Origin: Viola odorata
Taxonomy: Eukaryota > Streptophyta > Magnoliopsida > Malpighiales > Violaceae
Length of the DNA stretch: 64,000 nt
Direction: 5' to 3'
Assembly (NCBI GenBank): GCA_963691705.1
Contig: OY829539.1
Coordinates: forward strand, 56,022,327 to 56,086,326
Shown here piece after piece: positions 1 through 15,000 of this stretch. Below the pieces are notes generated by a model that was not told where the DNA came from, made no database searches, and worked only from the letters and a program-made list of their open reading frames with translations. Position numbers and translations under genes: made by a program. Every line of letters starts with the position of its first letter. Position 1 is the stretch's first letter.

Positions 1-3165
<3,165 letters not shown>

Positions 3166-4314
3166 AATTGACTTTGGAGATATTGATTGCTTCTGTTGCT
3201 TAACTCGTTGATAATAGGTAGCAACAACTTTTGAACTTATTACTATGCTTTCTGACTTCATTTGGATTGAGTGTTTAAATTAGTAGATGTCCATGATTAT
3301 GTATTGAACGAGAAGTATGAATGTGATCTATCATCTTTGCAGTTGAGTTTTTATTTATATGATCAGAGTTGGGTTTTTATTTTTTGACGTGTAACTAGGA
3401 ATCATTCTGGTACAGTAACGTTGTGGTGGGCAATGATGATTCAGTCAGGTTTTAATAATGTGGCACTAACCCAACAAAGAGCCATGATAAAGTCTCTTAT
3501 AGTTTTGGTTCAAATTGCACATTCCAGCTTTTGGTCAATTTGCAGATTGATTATACAGAATTCAGTCACCTTGTCTTTTCATGGTATCTATATAAGATTT
3601 GGTTTAGAAACTTTCAGTTCCATGTAAAAATCATCAACTTCCTTTACTTCTTCTGAAATTCAATTATTTGCTTTTGTAGCAGAATTCCTACTGAATTTAA
3701 TGTTTTAATTAATCTTGTTTGTTTAGTGACCCTCACTCTTTCCCAACAATATACGTAAATTATCTTTAACGGTGGGATAACTAAATAAAAATATACAAAT
3801 TTAGGGTTCATTAAACAAGTAAATACTTGCAGTGTATTTGCCAGTTACCAGATTCGATATGACATTTAACTGTTGAATATTGCTTTCTTCAATTGACTTC
3901 GTGAGAGGAAGGATGAAGAAATGAATGAATAGTGTAAACAACAATTTTGCTCCACAGTTCAAACTTCAAACCCCAATAGTTAATATTTATAAAATGGATT
4001 GCAAGAGAGCTTTTGGGCTGAACTCAATCATTACTCCTTCCTTCTACCATACTTAGAGCCTGTTTGGTATTCTGATTCTAGCTGGAAAAGTTCAGTAGAA
4101 AAAAGTTCAGTCTGCAAAAGTCAGTTTCAAACTTTTGTAGAACGGAGTATGCTGTTTGGTAAATGTTTGTTAAAAGTTCTGTGGGGAAACCACAAGCTGT
4201 TTTTGGTGTTTGGTAAAAACTGTTTTAAAACTATGGTTGGAATGTAAAATGACCATAAAGGGCATAAATTCATTTCAAGTGTTAGAATTAATTTTTTTAG
4301 TATCTTTATATATA
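3166..4314. other. RVB2 3' flank and AT-rich intergenic DNA
   Basis: No coding signal is seen. The first few hundred bases are presumably 3' UTR. Around 4056 the sequence gcctgtttggtattctg resembles the reverse complement of the element-like end at 10700-10740, so a fragment of a shared non-autonomous element is possible. No matching second end or target duplication was found. Confidence 0.35.
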
Positions 4315-4491
4315 TTTTTAATCAATTTATTTATAATCTAACATCTACCACCTAATATTTATCTAATATCATAAATAAATTAAACTTTTTTTTAAGCATA
4401 AATAAATATAAATTTATTAATACCATTCAAAATTTGAGTTATTTGCTATATGATTAACATCATTTGCATATAAAACCCCATTAAAATAAAT
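4315..4491. repeat. AT-rich direct repeat, copy 1
   Basis: This 177-bp block recurs nearly unchanged at 4882-5057. Both copies begin TTTTTAATCAATTTATTTAT and end ccattaaaataaat. A shorter, more diverged third copy lies near 5070-5130. This could be internal duplication of an AT-rich element. No terminal inverted repeats were found. Confidence 0.7.
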
Positions 4492-4881
4492 CGGTTAATA
4501 CCATACGTATGAAAGTCTAATAAAAAGTTAATTGGTGTCTTAAAAAATTAAAAAACTATAATTACTCCATAATTACTTCTCATATTAACCAAAAAAAATT
4601 ATTATTAATGGCTAATTACTCCAAATTTTCAAATGTTGGCTTAAAAAATATATTGAACGGCTTGTTAAAAATAAACTTTTATTCTAAATCAGTTACAAAT
4701 GGAGTATTAGATAAGAGTTACCTATGCTTATTTTTTGGTATCATTGACCCACCAATATATATAAATTAACCGAATTGAAAAATCGAATACTCATTATATA
4801 TAATACTTATTAATTCTTATATCAATAAACATTTTTTATTCTAATGACCAAAAAGTTAACTAATTAATAGTGGAGCTCAAA

Positions 4882-5057
4882 TTTTTAATCAATTTATTTA
4901 TAATGTAACATTTACCACCTAATATTTATCTAATATCATAAATAAATGAAACTTTTTTTAATCATAAATAAATATAAATTGATTAATACCATTAAAATTT
5001 TGAGTTATTTGCTATATGATTAACATCATTTGCATATAAAACCCCATTAAAATAAAT
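4882..5057. repeat. AT-rich direct repeat, copy 2
   Basis: This is the second copy of the 4315-4491 block, with only scattered substitutions. About 390 bp of other AT-rich DNA separates the two. The partial third copy follows at about 5070-5130, sharing the phrase gattaacatcattt. Confidence 0.7.
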
Positions 5058-5470
5058 GTATTAGTACCGTTAAAAATTTATTTCCACACATAACTTGCTA
5101 CATGATTAACATCATTTCATATAAAACCTCATAAAACATTAGTTTACACAAGGAGCATGACAAATGTAATTAATCTCAGCATAATATATTCCATGATATA
5201 GTCATTTCTCCCCCTTTGTCATCAACAAAAAGAAGGGGGGCACCACAAACATAAGGAGCAAACATGCAAAAATGGCTTTAAAGCATATAAGAATAACAAT
5301 TAGTCAAACCATTCATCATTGCATAGATGCAGAGAAGCACAAAACATACTACACATCACAAGTAGTTTACCAAGTATCCAAAAAGTACCAAAACCAAGTC
5401 AGGCTACTTGATATACCAAAAGAGTTTAAACAATAGATGCTAACAAAAGCAATGTGTCATGAGAAGCAAA

Positions 5471-5641
5471 TCATTGAGGTGGAGGAGGAGGGGGGAAACG
5501 ATCCAAAAGAGCTTGAAACATTTCTTCATTGCGGGCATCTCTTGCCGCTTGTCGTGCGTCAAGTTGATCAAACCGCATACCAAGGTGAGTAATTGAAGTT
5601 TGAAGATCTGCGGACAAATCCTTTTCTTCGTTCATTTCTGG
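5471..5641 (-). pseudogene. Terminal exon fragment of a transposon-type plant protein
   Basis: The - strand carries an open stretch from a probable splice acceptor (ttcttccag, about 5641) to TGA at 5471-5473. From Met at 5635 it gives 54 residues, including the coiled-coil-like DQLDARQAARDARNEEMFQ and a terminal six-proline run before the stop. Acidic/coiled C-termini ending in poly-Pro are common in predicted plant transposon proteins. The nearby ctccccctttgtcatcaac (about 5208-5226) resembles a phrase often seen near copia-type element ends. No upstream exons were recognised, so this is probably a dead fragment. The family assignment is inference. Confidence 0.4.
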
Positions 5642-6177
5642 AAGAAATGAATTACAATGGATGGGTTCATTAACTGTTTATGGCAAAGTGTATATGAACA
5701 TATAAACTTAAAATAAATGGCATTTCAATCTCTGAACTAATCATCATTCATGAAACCATACTTATAGTAATAATAAAAATAATTATACTGAAACCATACT
5801 TTTAATAATAATCATTCATAAAAAATGGCATCTTAATCATCATTCACAAAACCATAATTTTAATAAAATAAAAAATAAATAGAATGAAAGGAAGTAGAGG
5901 AAGACTCACAAAGTTAATGAGGAGTGGTTAAGCTTGGCCGGAGTTAACCTTCACTTTGGGGTAAATATGCAGGAGAGAACAAGTTGATTGAGAAGGAGAG
6001 CTTGGGGTAAATATGATCACGTCACTGCCTTTATCACGTTTTCTTGCCTTTTTTCTTTCTTTCCCCTTTTAACAATTTGCTTATTTTATTGGTCAAGACG
6101 TTTTGGCACTGAATATTTGAGGGTTGGAATATTTTAGAGAAGCTTGGCGGGAGTTGATAATGTCTTTATGTACATAT
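5642..6177. other. Intergenic AT-rich DNA
   Basis: No gene is recognised. A short phrase resembling agcttggcgggagtt occurs near 5933 and 6140, which could be remnants of a repeat. Nothing else can be supported. Confidence 0.3.
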
Positions 6178-6800
6178 TACTCCCTCCTTCCCTATATGTA
6201 TGTCGTTCTAGCACAGTAAACCAATGTTGAGGAATTGATTTATGGTAATTGTTTATTGGTGCATGTTTTCAATTTACTCATTTTTTTAGACATAATTACA
6301 ATCAAGTCATTTGACTCAAATAAAGGTTGGGAAGCAGATGCTCCCCTCTACTGCTGCTGCTTTTTTCCTTTCCTTGTCTTCTCTGTCTCTATGTTTCTCT
6401 GTTTCCTTCTTCTTCCTTCCTGTCTCCGCTCTGATCGCTCCGACCGCACCAACACCACCGTCTCTGTTTCTCATCAAGTCGCCGTCTCCGCTCCGACCGC
6501 ACCAACACCACCGATGCTCTTCCTCCTTGTGTTTTCTTTTCTGTTTTCTTTTCCTCCAATTGATTGGGTTGGACAATTTTGATTTTGATTTGATTGAGGA
6601 AGGAATTGTTATTTGTGTTTGAGGAAGAAGGCAAAGATGGAGGATGAGGCGGCGAGATGGACAGGGGTAGTGAATATGATCAAGAGAGGGGTGTTTGGTA
6701 ATTGCCACATAAAATGGCTTACGTGTCCTAAAAAACATCAAATACCATTCCCTTTTGTTTTCGGTAGGAAAACGACATACATATGGGGAAGGAGGGAGTA
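6178..6800. mobile_element. Stowaway/mariner-type MITE with TA target duplication
   Basis: The terminal inverted repeats start CTCCCTCCTTCCC at 6180 and end GGGAAGGAGGGAG at 6798. They match over about 28 bp with one mismatch and extend to ATGTATGTCGTT. They are flanked by TA at 6178-6179 and 6799-6800, the hallmark of Tc1/mariner Stowaway elements. The 619-bp body is long for the class and has a GC-rich core with a 24-bp direct repeat (6437-6460 and 6490-6513). No transposase is encoded. The reading frames inside are low-complexity. Confidence 0.85.
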
Positions 6801-7019
6801 CATTAGTAGGTGTAAGGTAGTAATGATTAGTGTGGTAGATGGAAATAGGTATGCATTAAATTAGTAATGAAAAGCATCCAATTTAGTTTAGAAAATACTA
6901 ATTTTATTTTTAAGGACCTATATAAAAACATATCAATAAAATCCTGTTTTTCTCAACTGAAAATAAATCAACAAAAACGAGCCTTGGAAAATGTATTTTG
7001 AGCTTGCATAAAAAAATCA

Positions 7020-7264
7020 AATCAGAGGCTAACCGTAATCACGCTAAGGGCTAACCGTAATTACGCTAAACACTTTTTGATTAGCGTGATCACGCTAAGG
7101 ATTCTTAAAATCGCCAATCTTTCCAGTAGATAACGTGATTCACGGTAAGGTGTTAACGTGATCACGGTAAGCTAACGTGATTACGGTAATGTAATCACGC
7201 TAATGAAATAGTGCTTAGCGTGATTACGGTTAGCCCTTAGCGTGATTACAGTTAGCCTCTGATT
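7020..7264. repeat. Inverted array of a short near-palindromic unit (foldback-like)
   Basis: The ends 7020-7070 and 7214-7264 are inverted copies of each other (atcagaggctaac... against ...gttagcctctgat). Between and within them lie about nine copies of a core like GCGTGATTACGG in both orientations. They run from CCGTAATCACGC at 7033-7044 to GCGTGATTACAG near 7241-7252. Several cores contain the palindrome GTGATCAC. The flanks show an imperfect 9-mer pair (gcataaaaa and gcatcaaaa), a possible MULE-like target duplication. This is probably a small foldback element, though a cluster of protein-binding sites is possible. Confidence 0.7.
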
Positions 7265-7799
7265 GCATCAAAATAGGTTTAAAATACCCTTTGGGCTAAC
7301 ATTTACCTCATACGAAAATTGAACCAATATCATATGAATTCATAACACTCCTGAAAATTCTAACATAACACTCATACGAAACTTCTAACATAACACTTGA
7401 TGAATGTTCTAATACAAGATTGTCATGAAAATATAAATTACAATACAACTAATATTGAAGTTCAAACACAACAAACTAGTACGGGAACTAATGATTTACG
7501 AATTATTTTGGTACTCTAGCATCTCTACATGTACATTTTTAATTGGATTTCAACTCCATGTTGAATTGTTTGCAAGACACCATGAAATTATGACAAATCC
7601 CACTTTGATCTACTACTTGATGTGTGACATTGTGAGGCATTGAGTTATACTAATCACACATATAGCAGTAACTAAAATGAGCAACGATTAAGCATTGTAG
7701 TTGAACAATTCAACAGAAAAAATGGGCAGCATTTCTGATTACATTGCATTTCATCATGTTTTATTGTCCATTTACTTGTTATTTTGGCAGTAAATCTAC
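7265..7799. other. Intergenic DNA, nothing recognised
   Basis: AT-rich sequence without a credible coding exon, RNA gene or terminal repeat. The short open frames here have no recognisable composition. Confidence 0.3.
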
Positions 7800-9290
7800 T
7801 GATTTATCCTTGTATTTCCCACATCTTAACAGATCTGGTCTGGAGGCAAAATATTGAGGAACTTGATCTGAAGAGAGCTGGAGTTGTTTACCTGAGTCTA
7901 GGCCTAGACCTTGGCCTAGACATGTTCGCATCCAAAGCAGCGCGCACCAGAATCGTCTTGGCCAAGACTGCGGCCAAGACACTTTCGCGATAAAGACAGT
8001 TGAGCGGATCGTTTGGACCGCTTCCCACATTGGGCTTTACAGCTGGCATGTAGCAGCTGTCCCGCAATTCTAGAGGGATCTGAAGCCAATCTCTTGAAGA
8101 ATCCCGCATGGGATCTCCCTCTTCTTGTAATTGCGATTTAGTTTCTATTTTTAGAACAATTTATTGTAGTAATCTTTTAGGAGATTTTCTAGGAATTAGA
8201 GTTGGAGTGGGACAGAGGATTTTAGGGCTATTTAGCCGAACATTATTCCCCTCTGTCCAGGAGGATCGCTGACGCAATCTCCTTCTCTTCTCTCCTTGAT
8301 TCGACATTGTTATACTTTGCTCCGGATTTTTATCTCGGATTTAATATATTTATGCAATTAAATATTCTATGTTTTTATCCATGAGTATGAGTAGCTAAAC
8401 ACCCATTCTTGGTAAGGGTTGATGAGCTGAAGTCCTTATGCAATCGTGAGGCCAATTCGTACTTCACAATCTCCTCTTTTGTATTTATTTATTTCTCGAA
8501 CTTAATCTATCGCTTACTCACTAGAGACAAGGTTTGATCATCCTTGTACCCTAGTAGAGAAGAGTTGCAACCAGTCTAGAGGGAAAGGGAGTACCCGTCG
8601 GCTAGACAAAGTAGGTGACTAGTCTCGCGCCAGACTAGAAGAAATAAGTAACCTAGGTCAAGACCAGATTGACAACCTAGGGTTTCCATAGGGAGACACC
8701 TTGGCCTAGGTACTGTCTTCCCCTGTGCCATTGAGGAAGCGAACAGCCATTCAAGACAGCAGTCAAACGGATAAACCCTTTAACCAGCAAGGTGTCCCTT
8801 GGCTAGGATTATCAGGAAAGGGAGCACCCGCTAGGTAATTTGAAGAGGAGGGAAGATAGGAGTGAACAGGAGTACCTCCACTCTATAGCAGTGCTATGAA
8901 CGAAGAGATGAACATACTTCAGTCAATGATCGAAGCATAAGAACGGAAGCTCTCATATCGCCCTTACCTGGAATTCCATATCACTAGTCTTATCTCAATC
9001 TAGACCCCTGTCTTGGCCAAGACTTTGGCCAATACTATTTTAAACTATTTTCACTTCTTTCTGTTTTGTCTATTAGTTGCAGAGTCAACCAAACCAAAAC
9101 TCAGTGACGAGGAAGTCAACTCAAGAATTACACATCCTAGAGGTCTCTGTGGACGATCCTCTTACTATCATCTACAAACTCTTGTAGACAGTGATAAGTT
9201 GTATTTCTACCCCCAATTCCATACCTATTTCACTATTATATTTGACGTGTTCGACGCGCAATCAATTTCAACAAGGAATTAAGAGTCGTG
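7800..9290. mobile_element. LTR-retrotransposon-like remnant
   Basis: The base composition is less AT-rich than the flanks and the style is that of untranslated LTR or leader DNA. The phrase ctgtggacgatcctcttact near 9150 resembles the leader region of Ty3/Gypsy Tat/Athila elements. Motifs built on GGCCTAG and TTGGCCAAGAC recur at about 7898-7922, 7958-7982, 8701-8710 and 9010-9030. No polyprotein, primer-binding site or paired LTRs were found, so boundaries and class are uncertain. Confidence 0.4.
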
Positions 9291-12073
9291 CGAGGTTGCA
9301 ATATTGTGATAAATAAAGGAAAATGCTTTTGGATAAAATGGAGGAACCAAATATCATGTAATGTAAGCAAGGGCCGAACGCCTAAGATTAATTTTGTTTA
9401 AATCGATGTATGAAAAACTGTCTTTTTATACAAAAAAGGGTTCTCCAAATTTGAACTTATCAACATGGTGCTCTGGTGTTAAAAACATGGTACGAAATGT
9501 AAATGGTGTAACGAAGCATAATAAAATGAACAAAAATCATGGAAAAACCAGCGGAGCTTTTTATTTATTTATTTAGGCTAAACATGGCAGGAAACGAAAA
9601 CGACAATTTTGTATCAGTATGCGTAATGAGGTCTCCAATCATGACTTTTAAGCATCAGTTCAAGCAACAAATCGGTAGCAAAACGAGCATTAATTCGACA
9701 GAAAAATGACCCTAAATTGGACAGCTATATAAGTACTAATCCAACAGCATACAAAAAAACACACTCTCTTGAAAACTCCAAAAAACCAAATGATTGTATC
9801 ACAAAAGTACCAATTTTTGGCGGCAGCAGAGGAACTCTTAAAAACATAAACTTTAACCCTAGAAAAAAAGCCACGTGCAAGCTAAGTTTTACTTTCGTTC
9901 TCTCCCTTTCCACATCAGCCAACAAATCGACCAAAACGCAGCCAAGAACAGACCCAAAAATAGACCCATAAAAAAGCCATAAAAATTAAATTAAACCAAC
10001 CAGCAAACATCAATTAAATCCAGCCAAAAAATACCAATTAAATCAAAATTAAGCAAATCAATTAAATCAAAAGCAAGCAATTAATTGAATTGAAACAACA
10101 ATTAATTAAATTGAAATAGGGAAATGAATTAATTGAAAATAAAACAATGAAATTGACCTTGTTGAGTGCTGGGAGAGAGAGCGTGAGATTGAGGGCCGGC
10201 GCCGCCGTGAGGCTGGAAGAAGAAGGATTATAGGGTAAAAAATCAAAATTGGGGGTTAGGGTTTCGAAATTGGGGGTTTTTGATTTGAGAGTGATTTTAC
10301 GGATGGATTTCGAAATAAATTGTTGGGTTTTGTTTGAATGGATGTAGGTAATGTTTGGTCAAATTTTGAGAGGATTCGGAGAAGATTTGAGTGATTTTCC
10401 AAGAGGAAATTAGATTTGAGATAAGGCTGGTCTGGTTTGAAGAGAGAGGAATTCTTGCAAAAATTTGAGGAGGAAGAAGAAAATACCCGTGCCTTCAAAT
10501 ATATACCCAGGGGTATTTTTAGGTGTTGAAAGTTTCATTTAAAATGAAACTCCTACGCATTGGTTTCAGCCACTGGAGGTTTCCAGACCAGGCTCAAAAC
10601 CGGCCTTTTCTTTGGTTTTCTGAACCAACTTCTTCGGAAGTTGGTTTAAAAAAGGTGTTACCAAACACCTATTTTGGCTTTCTGGTTTGGTAAACCAACT
10701 TCCTGGTACCAAACCAGAATGCCAAACACCCACTTAGATTACTTGCCCCGTTGCTAAAAAAACAAAAATCTTATTTTACTTGTCTCTTTTATATTTCTTT
10801 TGCAAAAAATTAATTTTTTTATTTTAATATCCTTTTTATTTGTAGGAAAGAAAATGAATAAAAAGTGATGTAATTAGAAAATTTTAATTTTATATAAAAA
10901 ACTATAAATAATTGTGTCCAATGATTGAGATTGGTTTATGTGCATGTCAAAAAAAGACAGGTAATTAAGGACGGAGGGTATAATATTATTCTATCTTTTC
11001 AAAATTATTAGTCGTTTAAATCGTTGATCACTTTATCCACTAATTTTATCTTCTAAATTTGACTAATCTAGAAAAAAAAAGTGTCATTAGTTGAGTTAAA
11101 CTTTAATAGATAATTTTTTTTAAAAAAATATAAAGTTTTATCGAAAAAGATAAAAATTACCACATAATCTATATAAATATAAAAAGGATGTGGTGAAAAT
11201 TTAGGTGAGGTTTGTGTCATTTTTTAAATTCCTAAAAGGTTGATATGTGGCATAAATGTTAAATTTTAAGAGAAATTAGACTTTTTATTGTCAAAAAAAT
11301 ATAATAAAATTAATTGTTTCATTAAATATGAGATATAAATAATTGCACAATTTGCAAGTTACATAATTCGGAAAGTTGGAATTGCAAAATATAATCACAT
11401 GGCTCTTCATATAAGCAAAACGCTCATTTATAATCATCTGCAAACAAAATGTTCATATTATTCCATAACGATGTTCATGTATACTAATGATTATTAATAC
11501 AAATCAAAGTTAGTACTAATACTTGATAGCATGGGATTGCATACAGTATTATTTTGTCTTTGTATATAAAAAGTATTATTCTATATGTAATTAAGGTCAT
11601 ATCATGATACTAATGGTTACTTGCTTTCATTGTTTACCACGTGGCAATCTTATTCTGATTAATACTCATCTTTCTATAAAACAAGCATGCAACAGTTACT
11701 TGCTCATTTTTGTTATACAGTTGGCTCTTATCAATTTTATGTTTTTTTCTTTCCAAAACAATCCAAATGATGTTCCTGCTGCAGATACAAATACTCTCAT
11801 TTAATAAACTTTAAAAATGATTAGTCAAATAATTAAAGTTCATTTATATATATGTTTTTTATGAAAAATATAGACAAACATCAGTTACAACGTTATTGAG
11901 TAGGTTTTGTAAACAGAAACAACCAGAGAATTACGTGTCTATAATTAGCCACCCGGCGCTTCACTGTCATCTATACAAACAACTCAGAATGAGCTTAAAA
12001 GATACCAAACTCACCTCGTTTATATAGAGTTCTGTCTTTTTTTCCCTCAAATTCGATCTCTTCAATATTATCT
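9291..12073. other. Intergenic region with possible captured gene 5' end
   Basis: No confident gene is seen. Read on the - strand, 10140-10300 looks like a plant leader and first exon: a pyrimidine-rich stretch with aaaccctaa, a GC-rich ggcggcgccggc and then acaag/gtcaat, a possible donor. No continuation was found, so a captured gene fragment is possible. The stretch ending ccaaacacccacttaga near 10740 resembles a transposon terminus. From 10980 on, the DNA is very AT-rich. The last few hundred bases should hold the MED25 promoter. Confidence 0.3.
12021..12026 (+). promoter_or_regulatory. Candidate TATA box of MED25
   Basis: TATATA lies 48 bp upstream of the MED25 start codon, followed by a pyrimidine-rich leader (tctttttttccctc). 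Position and context fit a core promoter with a very short leader. No transcript data support it. Confidence 0.35.
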
Positions 12074-15000
12074 ATGGTTTCTAAGAAGCTCATAATAGTT
12101 GTTGATGGTGGTTCTGCTTCAGATATGGCTACTTACTGGAATGCCATTGTTGAAGACTATCTTGAAAAGATTGTTAGGTTTTATCACATACTCTCTCTGT
12201 ATATGCTGCATTTCTTTATTAGTATTCTTCATCATCTAACTTGTCAAGCTGTATGTATCATCTGTGTTTTCTTTATAGAGTTCTTTTATTTTTTGGAGTA
12301 ATTCATGAAATTTTATTAATCCAAACTAAAATTTCTGATAAATGAGTGAAACACTTAGCAATGATTATTTTAGTGTTGGTTTTAATACCCTATAAATAAT
12401 CCAAATAAATAAATCAATAAAAATCTAGAGTAATGTATGTACATCAAATACAACCACAACTGGAAAATGAGTAGCAAATGATCCTAGAAAGTGGCAGCTT
12501 CGTAATTTTTTATTTATTGATATGAGACATTTTGAATATTTTTTAACTTAATGTTTTTTTTTCCTTCAATATTTTGCATGAACACTAATCTTTATTGGTA
12601 CTATACTGTTAACGGACAATTAATGTACTGCATGCATATTCACTTTGATTAAGCATTAGGTGTTGCATGAATGTTTCATATCAAATCAACTTATTTCTGA
12701 CATGGATGCATCTCAGTGAAAATGATGTGCTACTACTAGAATGTGCCATTTGCTATTTTTTTATTTCATTTTTACTTTTACTTTTAAAGTAGAATGGAAG
12801 GTAGTAAACCAGATTATTTCACAGCTATGTCCTGAGAAAACTATTGGGTTTCTTGTGCAGGAAATTCTGCAGCAATGGGTCCACTGAGCAGGTAATCTTT
12901 CACTAATATGTCCTGAATGTAGTGTTTAACCATGTTGTAGTTTCATCAGTGGGTAGAGTTGAAATGTTGGATAAACAAAGAAAGGCATTACTAATTTGGA
13001 TTTATGAACTTGCACTCAGTTTGTTTTGCTTTTATGGTTGCCAATAGGAGCCAATTGGTGCAGTTGCAGACCTTGGCTTGCTTTATTGTCGAACACTTAA
13101 AGATGATAATGGTATGCATTTCATCAAATATCCCATGCTGTCAGCATTCAGCAAGTGTTCTTCCTATTCTATGATTGGTATCTCAAATTTCTTCAACTGC
13201 AGACATTTTACAAGCATAGGAATAGGCATCATTTATTCCTGATTTCTCAAAGAGAAAGGAAATCATCTGTATTCCGGTTCGTGGGATGTTGTTTGCATTA
13301 ACCTCACGTCAACATAACTTGGTGTTAAATTATGCTCCTCTAGGACACGTAACACGACCCATGGGCTGGACAACCGATGTGAAGCAGTTCTTGGGATGGC
13401 TATCAGATCTTAAATTTGATGTTGACGATGGTCCTGGCAGCTGTAATATTGCAGAAGGTCTTGCTGATGCACTTGTGGTATGTATTCTTCTTGTTATGCC
13501 TTGCTGTTGTTAATCCTCTTGAGATAAATGTAGTGATCAGCAATCTATACCATATGCAATATCAGATGTTCCTCACGGATCTTAGCGAAGATCACGAGCA
13601 ACACTATTATCTAGGGCAAAGGCACTGCATTCTTGTAGCAAGTACTAGCCCCTTTGGCTCGGTGGATCTCTCGGAAGTTGATCATGCAATCCTAGGAATT
13701 TCTAGCGACGAAGCAGGACAGGAAGTGACACAGGCTGAGTTGATTGCCAAGTTATTCGTTAAGGTGGATTTGAGACTCTGGTAGCCTTGCTTAGTTTTGC
13801 ATATCATTTTATTTTCTGAACTCGGATACAAAAAATACAATGATAAATCACTCGTTATTGTAATTGTCTTCTTTTCTTTTCATGCAGTTCATTGTATCAC
13901 TTTCAGTAATTTCCCCAAGACAGCTTCCAGTACTGAGGAAGATATACAATGCGGTAAGAGTGTATAAAATTTATTCTGTAACCTGGTGCACTTCCGATTG
14001 TATCGTGCACATAACTACATTTACTCCGATGTTCGGTTTGCTGCATATCATGAAAGATCAAAATTCAAATAAACAAGTTCATCTTAAACGGTAATGAGGT
14101 GTTCTTGTCATAAGGGAAGTAACCGAGTCTGAGGAAGATCCTTATCATTTGTACATTTAGTCATATTTTCTTTCTCTTTTTTAATCCTTCATTAGTTCTG
14201 ACATTATATCTTGTCCTATGAAGGCAAATTGCAACTGCAATGCCCCGGATCCTTCCTGGTATAGTTACAAGAACCCGCACTTTCTTGTTCTGTTGTCGGA
14301 GAATTTCTCAGAGGCTCATGACGCTCTTAAGGAACAAGAAGCCCCCGACTTAGACGTGGACTTTTCAGGTTTAATGCTCATCATTTTATGTTTCATTTGT
14401 TCTGACCTCTTTTTATTATAGGAAAGTTTTGTAAGGTCAAAACAGTTACTGTTTCTTATTGATGCCTCCTTTCTTCTTTTCTTGTGTTGATTCATAACTA
14501 AACATTCAGTTCGGTTTTGTCAGAGGAGGATGCTTTGTTGCTTGATCAAATATTAAATGAGCCTTCCACAAGCCAGATAAGTATTGCAGCAGAAACCATC
14601 CCTATGGAAACAGAAGAAAGGAGAGGATTCATATCTGTAAGATTTTCCTGCTTATTCTCTGATTGTTCAAGATCATTTCTGCACTTTGTTCCATATCCGA
14701 TGCACTGCCGACTGGAAAGCTGAGACTCTTATCACTTACTCAATTTGCAGCCTGATGTTCGGCGGCAGCATTCTCTCATTACACCACAATGTTTTTCCAG
14801 AACTTTACCAACTTCACTACCTTATGCGGGAAACTTCGGTTCTCAAGAAATGACTAGTGAAAATACAACTGTTCCCAGGGCAATTGTATTGACACAAAAG
14901 GCGAAGCCACTGACTACTGCAATTGTTAACCCTAGCATTATGGTTAGGAGCTGTGATCAAACATCTGAACAGACGAGATCTGTTACCGGAAATGGATATA

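Noticed and set aside
6316..6741. 141-codon open frame on the - strand inside the MITE
   Set aside because: Low-complexity Arg/Lys/Glu composition caused by the CT-rich core. Overlapping frames on both strands look alike. It lies wholly within a Stowaway-type element.
7888..8109. Overlapping open frames on both strands near 8 kb
   Set aside because: No start context, no domain. They fall in the retroelement-like remnant with palindromic GGCC motifs.
13286..13343. Upstream start for MED25 exon 4 (MLFALTSRQHN...)
   Set aside because: Including it breaks the frame from exon 3. The acceptor at 13343 joins exactly and gives the family's GWT block.
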